Of a DNA stretch of 5,112 nt, positions 1-5,112 are shown piece after piece. The notes under the pieces were generated by a model that saw nothing but the letters and a program-made list of their open reading frames with translations, did no database searches and was not told the origin of the DNA. Numbering within the stretch: position 1 is the first letter of the stretch; each line of letters opens with the position of its first letter. This DNA is from an uncultured bacterium (GTDB lineage: Bacteria > Verrucomicrobiota > Lentisphaeria > Oligosphaerales > Oligosphaeraceae): positions 1 to 5,112 of the forward strand of contig CACZQQ010000376.1 in the NCBI GenBank assembly GCA_902783355.1, given 5' to 3'. The position numbers were made by a program, and so were the translations under genes.

Positions 1-945
1 CAGCTGTTCGTACTGGTCCGCCTCGATGGGGTAGATGCCCGAGAAGACCATGGGGACCGACTGCTTGAAGCCGGGCAGCGCCTCCTTCGCGGGGTTCGAC
101 GCGCCCGTCACGGTGTCCCCCACCTTGATGTCCTTCGGCGCCTTCAGGGTCGTGATGATGTACCCCACGTCGCCTGCGCCCAGCACCTCCTCGCTCTTCA
201 TGCGCGGCGTGAAGTAGCCGACCTCTTTGACATCCGTATCTACTTCAGTTTCAATGAGATGGATTGCCTCTCGCGCATGGGCGCAGCCGTTGACGATGCG
301 CACATAGGTGACCACGCCGCGGTAGTCGTCGAAGATGGAGTCGAAGACGAGGGCCTGCAGGGGCGCCTTCGGGTCGCCCTTCGGCGGCGGGATGCGCTCC
401 ACAACCGCCTCCATGAGCTCGTCGACGCCGATGTCCGCCCGCGCCGAGACCTGGAGGGCCTCCTCGCGGGGGATGGCCAGCAGCTCCTCCAGCTGCGTCA
501 GGCACATCTCCACGTTGGCGGCCGGCAGGTCTATCTTGTTGATGACGGGGATGATGGCGAGGCCCTGCTGCATGGCCAGCGTCAGGTTGGCGATGGTCTG
601 GGCCTGGACGCCCTGGGAGGCGTCCACCAGCAGGATGGCGCCTTCGCAGGCGGCCAGCGAGCGCGAGACCTCGTAGCTGAAGTCGACGTGTCCGGGGGTG
701 TCGATCAGGTTGAAGTCATACGTGTTCCCGTCCTTGGAATGGAAATACATCTTGACGGGATGCGACTTGATGGTGATGCCGCGCTCCTGCTCCAGGTCCA
801 TGGCGTCGAGGATCTGGTCATGGAAGGTGCGGACCTCCACGGTCTGCGTGTGGAGGAGGAAGCGGTCGGCCAGGGTCGACTTGCCGGGGTCGATGTGGGC
901 GATGATGGAGAAGTTCCGTATGCGGGACAGTTCAGGGGCGGCCAT
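1..945 (-). CDS. lepA: Elongation factor 4 (LepA), N-terminal part, cut by the window edge
   Basis: LepA is a ribosome-associated translational GTPase of the cytoplasm, related to EF-G. The 315 codons read here carry the whole G domain and most of domain II: the P-loop AHIDPGKST (residues 16-24), RGITI (55-59, switch I Thr58), DTPGHVD (82-88, catalytic-type His86), NKID (136-139) and SAR (167-169). The segments YEVSRSLAACEGA (91-103) and LPGF (290-293) are LepA-specific rather than EF-G-like. E. coli LepA is about 600 residues, so roughly the C-terminal half lies beyond position 1. The ATG at 945 is chosen because RIRNFSIIAH follows within a few residues, as in the family. No Shine-Dalgarno sequence precedes it. 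Two oddities: Pro20 stands where LepA normally has His (DHGKS), and residues 223-242 replace the usual domain II GD-containing turn. Family assignment is very secure. Confidence 0.97.
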   Translation of the reverse strand, partial: MAAPELSRIRNFSIIAHIDPGKSTLADRFLLHTQTVEVRTFHDQILDAMDLEQERGITIKSHPVKMYFHSKDGNTYDFNLIDTPGHVDFSYEVSRSLAACEGAILLVDASQGVQAQTIANLTLAMQQGLAIIPVINKIDLPAANVEMCLTQLEELLAIPREEALQVSARADIGVDELMEAVVERIPPPKGDPKAPLQALVFDSIFDDYRGVVTYVRIVNGCAHAREAIHLIETEVDTDVKEVGYFTPRMKSEEVLGAGDVGYIITTLKAPKDIKVGDTVTGASNPAKEALPGFKQSVPMVFSGIYPIEADQYEQL

Positions 946-956
946 GTGTGTCAGCG

Positions 957-977
957 GCGGGGCGTCGGGCGCCCCGC
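957..977 (-). promoter_or_regulatory. GC-only hairpin between the GH20-like gene and lepA
   Basis: On the minus strand GCGGGGCG is followed by the loop CCCGA and CGCCCCGC, a perfect 8-bp stem with a 5-nt loop. It begins 43 nt after the upstream stop codon and ends 11 nt before the lepA ATG. No T-run follows, so it is not a standard intrinsic terminator. It could partly stop read-through, protect the upstream 3' end, or mask the lepA initiation region, which has no visible Shine-Dalgarno sequence. In GC-rich DNA a chance stem is possible. Confidence 0.45.
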
Positions 978-1020
978 GGTCCTTGAAGAGAAGTCAGGGA
1001 CGGGCGGCGGAGGTGGCTGG

Positions 1021-3150
1021 CTACTTGTCCTCCGGGACCTCCCAGTTCAGGGGGATCTCCCAGCAGAGCTTGGCGGCCGGCGTCTTCGCCTTGAGCTGGG
1101 CCAGCAGACGCTCCAGAAGCAGCTTGTAGCAGCCCAGCTGCTGCATGGAGAGCCACAGCAGGCAGTCCGGCATGGAGCCCTCAATGACCTGCAGCTGGCC
1201 GGTCAAGCGCGTGAGGCCGTCCGCCAGCGCCTTCTGCAGCTTGGCGGCGGGGGTCTTGGCCGCGGCCAGGCGGCGCGTCTCGAGCATGAGGCAGAAGGTG
1301 TCCGCGTCGATCTGGACGCGCTGGGCGCACCCCAGCATGCTCTGCAGGGCGGTCTTCAGCGGTTCGGCCCAGGCGACGCGCTCCAGGCGGCGGCTGATGG
1401 CGGCCATGATGTCGCCCGCCTCGCGGGAGAGGTCGCGGAGCGTGTCGGCGGCCTTCTTGTCCTTGGCCAGCGCCTCCAGGGCGGCGGCGGGGTAGGGCTT
1501 GGGCTTGCCGGAGACGCAGAGATAGCGCGACGGCAGGCAGAGCTGGTAGACGGGATTCGCGCAGAGGCGGTCGATGGCGTCGAGTTCGCCGTCCACCTCG
1601 TCCGCATAGGCGTACCAGTTGAGGGCGGCCCACCGCTCCCGCAGGGTGTCGGTCGTGTCCAGCTTGGGGTCGGTCTCCTCCCAAGTGCGCACGCCCAGGA
1701 GCGCATAGTGGTCCAGGTAGACGGGGTCGTACTGCACGTTGGCCAGCACGCAGCCCAGCTTGTCCTTGACGGCGGCGGCGATGCCGGCGTCAAGCGCCTT
1801 GCGGCTGTCGTGGTAGACCTCCTGGAGTCCGATGGAGCCGACGGGGCCCGCCCATGACTCCAGCTTCTGCTTGGCGGCCTCCGCCACCCTGGGGGCTTCG
1901 CAGGGGCGTCCTCCGGCGGTGGCGCACCAGTCGATGACCAGCTTGCTCTTCAGGGCGGCCTTCTTCAGCAGGAGGCCCAGGGCGGAGGCGGCGAAGCCTG
2001 TCTTCGGGAAGAGGAGGTTGGCGCCGATGACGACCTTGCCCACGCCGTGCGCGGTCAGCCATTCCACCAGGAAGCCCAGGTACTCCGCCAGCAGCTTGGG
2101 CTGCGCGGCGGCCTTGCACTTGGCGCACTGGCAGGGCGTCTCGTTCTTCAGGGACGCCAGGGTGCCGATGTGGAAGTACTCCACGCCGTCGGGGAAGTAT
2201 TTCTCCATGAAGGCCTGGAGGTATTTGGCGAGCGCGTCGCGGGCGGCGGGCGCGGAGAGGCACAGGCCGGCCCCCGTCGGCTTGCCCTTGGCGTTGCGGG
2301 CCGAGACGGCCGGCAGGAGGCGCGGAAGTAGCGTATTGGACCCAAGAATGTTAAAGACAGGGAAGACCACCATGCCGCGTTCGCGCGCATAGGTCACCAC
2401 GTCCTCGAAGAAGTCCTCCTGGAACATGAGGCCGGGCTCCGTCTTGTCGTACCAGCGGTCGTACTTGACGTTGAAATAGCGGTATCTCGTCTCGGAGTGG
2501 GGGTCGTTGTCGGAGGCGGGGTCGGAGACGGTTGGGAAGAGGAACTCTCCGGGCCGTCCGGCTTCGGGGAGGCGCATGTCGGGCAGGCAGTCGTAGACGC
2601 CCACGCCCAGCAGGTTCAGCTTGAAGGTCGAGAAGACGTCGATGGCCTGCTTCCAGGCGTTCAGGTCCATGCGGTCCGTGGCGCAGCAGGCGTCCATCTT
2701 GACGCCGCGCATGGGGAGGCTGGGCCAGTCGCGGATGGTCAGGTTGGGGACCGCCAGCCCGTTGAACATCATCTTGAAGAGGAGGCCCAGGGTCTGGGCG
2801 GCCCACACCATGCCCTCCTGGTAGGGGGCGTCGATGAAGACCTCGCTGTCCTGGATGCGCAGCTCGTAGTAGTCGCGCCGCAGCGCCTCGGGGACCTTGC
2901 GCAGGTCGAAGGCCTTCGGGCACTCCTGCGGGTCGCGCACGGTCGCGGTCACCACGTATTTCTTCTTGTTGGCGACGACGCGGACGCCGGCGAGGGTCAG
3001 GATGGAGCGCAGCGCCTTCCTCTGGATGGGCCAGACGTTGATGGTGGCCAGGCGCACATCCGTCGCCAGTTCGCTGATGCCCTCCCCGAGTTCGATGATT
3101 TTGGGCTGGGGGAAGAGTTCGGCGATCTCGAATCTGCGTTTGGTGGGCAT
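1021..3150 (-). CDS. GH20-like (beta-N-acetylhexosaminidase-fold) protein lacking the canonical catalytic Asp-Glu
   Basis: This is a 709-residue protein. Residues 12-140 match the GH20 N-terminal accessory domain: LFPQPKIIELGEG (12-24), YYELRIQDSEVFIDAP (94-109) and AAQTLGLLF (117-125). The barrel entry IRDWPSLPMRGVKMD (139-153) is a clear GH20 hallmark, followed by a FKLNLLGVGVYD strand (176-187). Later barrel strands are recognisable at 260-270, 324-329, 372-380, 404-408, 438-446 and 466-472. Where GH20 enzymes have HxGGDE, this protein reads FHIGTLA (326-332), so the catalytic Asp-Glu is absent. The usual PE...GH segment reads PVFNILGSN (264-272). A C-x-C-x-x-C cluster (340, 342, 345) follows. 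Residues about 550-709 look helical. There is no signal peptide, and 19 cysteines suggest a reducing cytoplasm. The ATG at 3150 is preferred over an in-frame ATG at 3276 because the GH20 homology starts just after it and GGAG lies 9 nt upstream. It is divergent from a symporter gene. It could be a hydrolase with relocated catalytic residues, a member of a GH20-related uncharacterised family, or a non-catalytic glycan binder. Confidence 0.85.
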   Translation of the reverse strand: MPTKRRFEIAELFPQPKIIELGEGISELATDVRLATINVWPIQRKALRSILTLAGVRVVANKKKYVVTATVRDPQECPKAFDLRKVPEALRRDYYELRIQDSEVFIDAPYQEGMVWAAQTLGLLFKMMFNGLAVPNLTIRDWPSLPMRGVKMDACCATDRMDLNAWKQAIDVFSTFKLNLLGVGVYDCLPDMRLPEAGRPGEFLFPTVSDPASDNDPHSETRYRYFNVKYDRWYDKTEPGLMFQEDFFEDVVTYARERGMVVFPVFNILGSNTLLPRLLPAVSARNAKGKPTGAGLCLSAPAARDALAKYLQAFMEKYFPDGVEYFHIGTLASLKNETPCQCAKCKAAAQPKLLAEYLGFLVEWLTAHGVGKVVIGANLLFPKTGFAASALGLLLKKAALKSKLVIDWCATAGGRPCEAPRVAEAAKQKLESWAGPVGSIGLQEVYHDSRKALDAGIAAAVKDKLGCVLANVQYDPVYLDHYALLGVRTWEETDPKLDTTDTLRERWAALNWYAYADEVDGELDAIDRLCANPVYQLCLPSRYLCVSGKPKPYPAAALEALAKDKKAADTLRDLSREAGDIMAAISRRLERVAWAEPLKTALQSMLGCAQRVQIDADTFCLMLETRRLAAAKTPAAKLQKALADGLTRLTGQLQVIEGSMPDCLLWLSMQQLGCYKLLLERLLAQLKAKTPAAKLCWEIPLNWEVPEDK
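1066..1089 (-). repeat. Repeated coding segment for AKTPAAKL, copy 2 (C-terminal)
   Basis: This segment encodes residues 688-695 of the GH20-like protein, AKTPAAKL, identical in protein to residues 631-638 (1237-1260). The DNA matches at 20 of 24 positions. The two copies are 57 residues apart in the helical C-terminal part and may reflect an internal duplication or merely similar alanine- and lysine-rich composition. Confidence 0.5.
1237..1260 (-). repeat. Repeated coding segment for AKTPAAKL, copy 1
   Basis: This segment encodes residues 631-638 of the GH20-like protein and pairs with the copy at 1066-1089. Both copies follow a predicted helix and are followed by Leu-containing helical sequence, consistent with a linker between repeated helical units. 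Confidence 0.5.
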
Positions 3151-3159
3151 GACTGATTG

Positions 3160-3163
3160 CTCC
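3160..3163 (-). promoter_or_regulatory. Ribosome binding site deciding the start of the GH20-like gene
   Basis: GGAG on the minus strand lies 9 nt before the ATG at 3150. It supports this start over the upstream in-frame ATG at 3276, which would add 42 arginine- and proline-rich residues with no family similarity and would run through the AT-rich promoter-like stretch. Confidence 0.6.
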
Positions 3164-3229
3164 GTGGTGGGAAGGAGGAGGATTGGCGCCCGTCGGCGGG
3201 TGGGTTGCCTGGGCGCAAAGACAATTACC

Positions 3230-3237
3230 ATAATATA
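3230..3237 (-). promoter_or_regulatory. Candidate -10 element for the GH20-like gene
   Basis: The minus strand reads TATATTAT here, giving TATATT or TATTAT as a -10 hexamer in an otherwise GC-rich stretch. Transcription would start near 3223 and leave a leader of about 70 nt. No good -35 is found 16-18 bp upstream (the sequence there is close to CCACGG), so the promoter would need an activator or a lineage-specific -35. Confidence 0.35.
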
Positions 3238-3273
3238 AATCATTTGCGTCAGGCCGTGGCGGCCGGGCCCCCT

Positions 3274-3290
3274 CAAAATGTCGCGTTTTG
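3274..3290. promoter_or_regulatory. Operator-like imperfect palindrome CAAAA-N7-TTTTG
   Basis: The 17-bp site has 5-bp inverted arms CAAAA (3274-3278) and TTTTG (3286-3290) around TGTCGCG. This form suits a dimeric regulator. It sits about 50 bp upstream of the candidate -10 of the GH20-like gene, a position typical for activator binding, and it includes one copy of the repeated 12-mer. Confidence 0.35.
3279..3290 (-). repeat. 12-bp inverted repeat, copy A (CAAAACGCGACA on the minus strand)
   Basis: The minus-strand sequence CAAAACGCGACA is identical over 12 bp to the plus-strand sequence at 3405-3416. The two copies are in opposite orientation, each pointing with the same polarity toward one of the divergent genes. 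Confidence 0.6.
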
Positions 3291-3302
3291 CGGCGAAAAA
3301 TG

Positions 3303-3326
3303 GGCCGTCCTCTTGAAAAAACGGCC
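3303..3326 (+). repeat. Inverted repeat GGCCGT / ACGGCC enclosing the candidate -35
   Basis: GGCCGT (3303-3308) and ACGGCC (3321-3326) form a 6-bp inverted repeat with a 12-nt centre. The candidate -35 hexamer TTGAAA lies in that centre, so a protein bound to the two arms would block the promoter. A further GGCCGT is at 3252-3257. Chance occurrence cannot be excluded for 6-bp arms. Confidence 0.4.
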
Positions 3327-3341
3327 AATATGCATTAAAGT
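3313..3341 (+). promoter_or_regulatory. Candidate sigma-70-type promoter of the symporter gene
   Basis: TTGAAA (3313-3318, five of six matches to TTGACA) is followed after 17 bp by TAAAGT (3336-3341, four of six to TATAAT). Transcription would begin near 3348, giving a leader of about 80 nt. An alternative -10, TATACG at 3350-3355, has no good -35 partner. Confidence 0.4.
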
Positions 3342-3404
3342 TTAGCCATTATACGATGCCCCGGGCGCCGCCAGGGGATTTTCATTTTCATACCAATCGT
3401 CATT

Positions 3405-3416
3405 CAAAACGCGACA
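3405..3416 (+). repeat. 12-bp inverted repeat, copy B (CAAAACGCGACA)
   Basis: Second copy of the 12-mer at 3279-3290, in opposite orientation and 114 bp away. It abuts the Shine-Dalgarno region of the symporter gene, downstream of its candidate promoter, so a protein bound here could act as a roadblock or, on the RNA, affect translation start. Confidence 0.6.
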
Positions 3417-3424
3417 GGAAAGGA
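3416..3424 (+). promoter_or_regulatory. Tandem Shine-Dalgarno sequences before two alternative ATG starts
   Basis: AGGA at 3416-3419 is 6 nt before the ATG at 3426. AAAGGA at 3419-3424 is 7 nt before the second in-frame ATG at 3432. Both are acceptable spacings, so the start of the symporter is uncertain by two residues. Confidence 0.65.
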
Positions 3425-3425
3425 C

Positions 3426-5112
3426 ATGAACATGCAATTCTTGACAAGTGGGCAATTCTGGGACTACGCGGTCATCGTGATCTACATGCTGACCCTGATC
3501 GGCATCGGCATCAGGTGCGCGGGGGGCGAGAAGACCTCCGAGAACTATTTGATGGGCGGCCGCAACATGCACTTCGTCGCAGTGGGCCTGGCCTGCATCA
3601 TGGCGCTGCTGAGTTCCATCTCGCTGGTGGTCGTGCCCGGCGAAATCTGCAACCACGGCCTGACGCTCTATGTCATCGGCATGGTGCTTTGCTGGCTGCC
3701 CATCCCGTGCTACCTGCTCTTCGTCCGCTTCTATTTCCGCCTGGGCAGCTTCACGCCGTATGAATATCTTGAGTACCGCTACGACAGGTCCATCCGCGCG
3801 CTGGTCTCCGTCTCCGCCTTCTATTCCCGCATCATCTACCTGGGCATGGTCGTCTACACCACCGCCAAGATCTTCGAGGCCGCCTACCACTGGCCGCCAT
3901 GGGTCTCCATCCTCGCCGTCAGCGTCGTCGGCATGATCTACACCGTCATCGGCGGCGCCAAGGCCGTCGTGTGGACGGACGTGCTGCAGTTCTTCGTGCT
4001 TCTGGGCAGCTTCCTGGTGGTCATCGTGGCGCTGTGCATCAAGATCGACGGCGGCGCGGTGGCGGCGGTCAAGGTGGCCCTGGAGCAGGGCCATGGCGCG
4101 CCGCAGTTCACAATGAAGGAGTTCTACAGCCTGTCGCCCTACGTGCGGCTGCTCTTCTTCCTGATGCTGTGGGGGTCCGTCACGGGCCACCTGAGCATCG
4201 CCTGCTCCGACCAGATCTCCATCCAGCGCCTCATGAGCACGAAGAACTGGAAGGACGGCTTCAAGGCGCAGTGCGTGGCCACCTTCTTCTCCTTCTTCTT
4301 CTCCGTCATCCTCTGGTTTGTCGGCCTTGCCGTCTTCACCTACTACTACCAGCATCCGGACCCGTTCCTGGAGGGCACCAACCGCGGCGACCTGGCCTTC
4401 TTCCATTTCGTGGCCACCAACCTGCCGCACCCCCTGCCTGGCCTCTTCATCGCCGGCATGCTGGCCGCCATCATGAGCACGCTGTCCAGCGGCATGAACT
4501 CCATGGCGACCGTCTGGCTCAAGGAGTTCCACGTCAAGTTCATCAACAAGAACCTGACGCCGGAGGGCGAGGTCAACGTCTCCAAGATCGCGACGGTCTG
4601 CATCGGCCTCTTCACCATCGCCTTCGGCCTGGCGCTGAACGCCTCCGGCAAGTGGCTGCAGCAGTCGGTCGCCGAAGTGCAGACCATCTTCTACGTGCTG
4701 GGCTGCGCGACGCTGCCCGCCTTCCTGTGCGCCGTCCTCTCCAAGCGCGCCAACTCCAAGCTCATCTGGGCCTACACCTTCTTCGGCTTCACGGAGGCCA
4801 TCGGCTCCAACATGTGGTATGCGATGTCGCGCACCTCCCAGCAGGCCTACTGGAAGGCCGTGGAACTGGGCGAGGAGGCGTTTGCCGCATTCGGGCAGTC
4901 CTACCGCGAGGGCTTCCTCCACAGGCTGCTGCTGAAGGACCCGCAGTTCGGCTGGGCTGGCCGCCTCACCTTCTGGGCCTGGGCGATTCCCGCGCTCGTT
5001 GGCCTGCTCTGCTGTGTGCCGTATATGATGGACAAGGCCGACAAGAAGAAGGTCTCGCGCGTGGTGGGCGCCCTGGTCGGCATGCTCTTCCTGGGCTTCG
5101 CCTTGAGCATGG
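3426..5112 (+). CDS. Sodium:solute symporter, SSS (SLC5) family, C-terminus cut by the window edge
   Basis: This is an inner-membrane secondary transporter expected to use the sodium gradient to import a small solute, often a sugar. The 562 codons present have about 13-14 hydrophobic segments, including 12-29, 50-71, 79-100, 159-175, 182-206, 284-308, 333-353, 385-406, 445-466, 514-534 and 543-562. Family motifs are ENYLMGGRN (39-47), the hallmark YTVIGGAKAVVWTDVLQ (172-188), SDQISIQR (261-268) and GLFIAGMLAAIMSTLSSGMNS (split as 339-349 and 350-359). In the last, Ala348, Ser351 and Thr352 align by eye with the Na2 sodium-site residues of vSGLT and hSGLT1. Many members end near 480-550 residues, so this one is on the long side. 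A polar stretch of about 45 residues (468-513) separates two late membrane segments. The gene is divergent from a GH20-like gene, which suggests a carbohydrate solute. The exact substrate cannot be read from the sequence. Confidence 0.93.
   Translation, partial: MNMQFLTSGQFWDYAVIVIYMLTLIGIGIRCAGGEKTSENYLMGGRNMHFVAVGLACIMALLSSISLVVVPGEICNHGLTLYVIGMVLCWLPIPCYLLFVRFYFRLGSFTPYEYLEYRYDRSIRALVSVSAFYSRIIYLGMVVYTTAKIFEAAYHWPPWVSILAVSVVGMIYTVIGGAKAVVWTDVLQFFVLLGSFLVVIVALCIKIDGGAVAAVKVALEQGHGAPQFTMKEFYSLSPYVRLLFFLMLWGSVTGHLSIACSDQISIQRLMSTKNWKDGFKAQCVATFFSFFFSVILWFVGLAVFTYYYQHPDPFLEGTNRGDLAFFHFVATNLPHPLPGLFIAGMLAAIMSTLSSGMNSMATVWLKEFHVKFINKNLTPEGEVNVSKIATVCIGLFTIAFGLALNASGKWLQQSVAEVQTIFYVLGCATLPAFLCAVLSKRANSKLIWAYTFFGFTEAIGSNMWYAMSRTSQQAYWKAVELGEEAFAAFGQSYREGFLHRLLLKDPQFGWAGRLTFWAWAIPALVGLLCCVPYMMDKADKKKVSRVVGALVGMLFLGFALSM

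Larger units (their letters stand above)
3151..3425. promoter_or_regulatory. Divergent intergenic control region
   Basis: These 275 bp separate the starts of the GH20-like gene and the symporter gene. The part from about 3220 to 3425 is clearly richer in A and T than the flanking genes. It contains promoter-like elements for both directions, a 12-mer present twice in inverted orientation, a GGCCGT/ACGGCC hairpin, and A- and T-tracts spaced near whole helical turns. A small inverted repeat GGCCG-TGG-CGGCC lies at 3252-3264. No convincing protein gene is seen inside it. Confidence 0.75.

Noticed and set aside
957..977. Intrinsic terminator after the GH20-like gene
   Set aside because: The stem is strong but no run of T follows on the minus strand, so it is reported only as a hairpin of unknown role.
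259..1857. Long plus-strand open frame of 532 codons
   Set aside because: It runs opposite both lepA and the GH20-like gene, spans their intergenic gap, and gives low-complexity Gly/Val/Leu/Gln/Asp sequence. It is a by-product of high third-position GC.
2497..3156. Plus-strand open frame of 219 codons opposite the GH20-like gene
   Set aside because: Antisense to a clearly coding region, with Gly/Val/Asp-rich low-complexity sequence and no recognisable domain.
3151..3276. N-terminal extension of the GH20-like protein from an ATG at 3276
   Set aside because: The 42 added residues lack family similarity and cross the promoter-like AT stretch. The ATG at 3150 has GGAG at a good distance and begins next to the GH20 domain.
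2351..3328. Minus-strand open frame of 325 codons overlapping the start of the GH20-like gene
   Set aside because: It is an out-of-frame reading of the GH20-like gene with an Arg/Pro/His-rich product and no motif.
3157..3345. Possible small plus-strand gene (62 codons) in the intergenic region
   Set aside because: It would start with TTG, has no ribosome binding site, and covers the promoter elements of both genes.
3342..4922. Long minus-strand open frame of 526 codons opposite the symporter gene
   Set aside because: It is antisense to an unmistakable SSS gene. Its predicted protein is rich in His, Asp, Glu, Gly and Gln with no family motif, as expected for the reverse of a GC-rich membrane-protein gene.

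Overview
The window is GC-rich bacterial DNA, roughly 60% or more by eye. It holds three protein genes and one divergent intergenic region. No RNA genes, mobile elements or CRISPR arrays are visible. The host cannot be named from the sequence. A cytoplasmic-looking GH20-like protein facing a large SSS-family symporter, with high third-position GC, would fit gut or environmental PVC-group bacteria (Lentisphaerae/Kiritimatiellae-like), but that is a guess.

Layout: (1) 1-945, minus strand: the N-terminal 315 codons of lepA (elongation factor 4), cut by the left window edge. (2) 946-1020: a 75-bp gap with a perfect 8-bp hairpin 11 nt before the lepA start. (3) 1021-3150, minus strand: a complete 709-residue protein with the N-terminal domain and barrel start of GH20 beta-N-acetylhexosaminidases, but without the catalytic Asp-Glu pair where it is expected. 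(4) 3151-3425: a 275-bp divergent control region with promoter-like AT-rich stretches, phased A-tracts, a 12-bp inverted repeat in two copies 114 bp apart, and a short hairpin around a candidate -35 element. (5) 3426-5112, plus strand: the first 562 codons of a sodium:solute symporter (SSS/SLC5 family), cut by the right edge.

The GH20-like gene and the symporter form a divergent pair sharing one control region, as is common for a transporter and the enzyme or accessory protein acting on its solute. The likely job is uptake and handling of a sugar or sugar derivative, possibly an amino sugar, but the substrate is not shown by the sequence. lepA lies downstream of the GH20-like gene on the same strand and could be read through from it, though it is a housekeeping translation factor with no evident link to sugar use.

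The points most worth following are the altered active site of the GH20-like protein with its Cys-x-Cys-x-x-Cys cluster, the repeated 12-mer in the divergent promoter, and the Pro replacing the usual His in the LepA P-loop.
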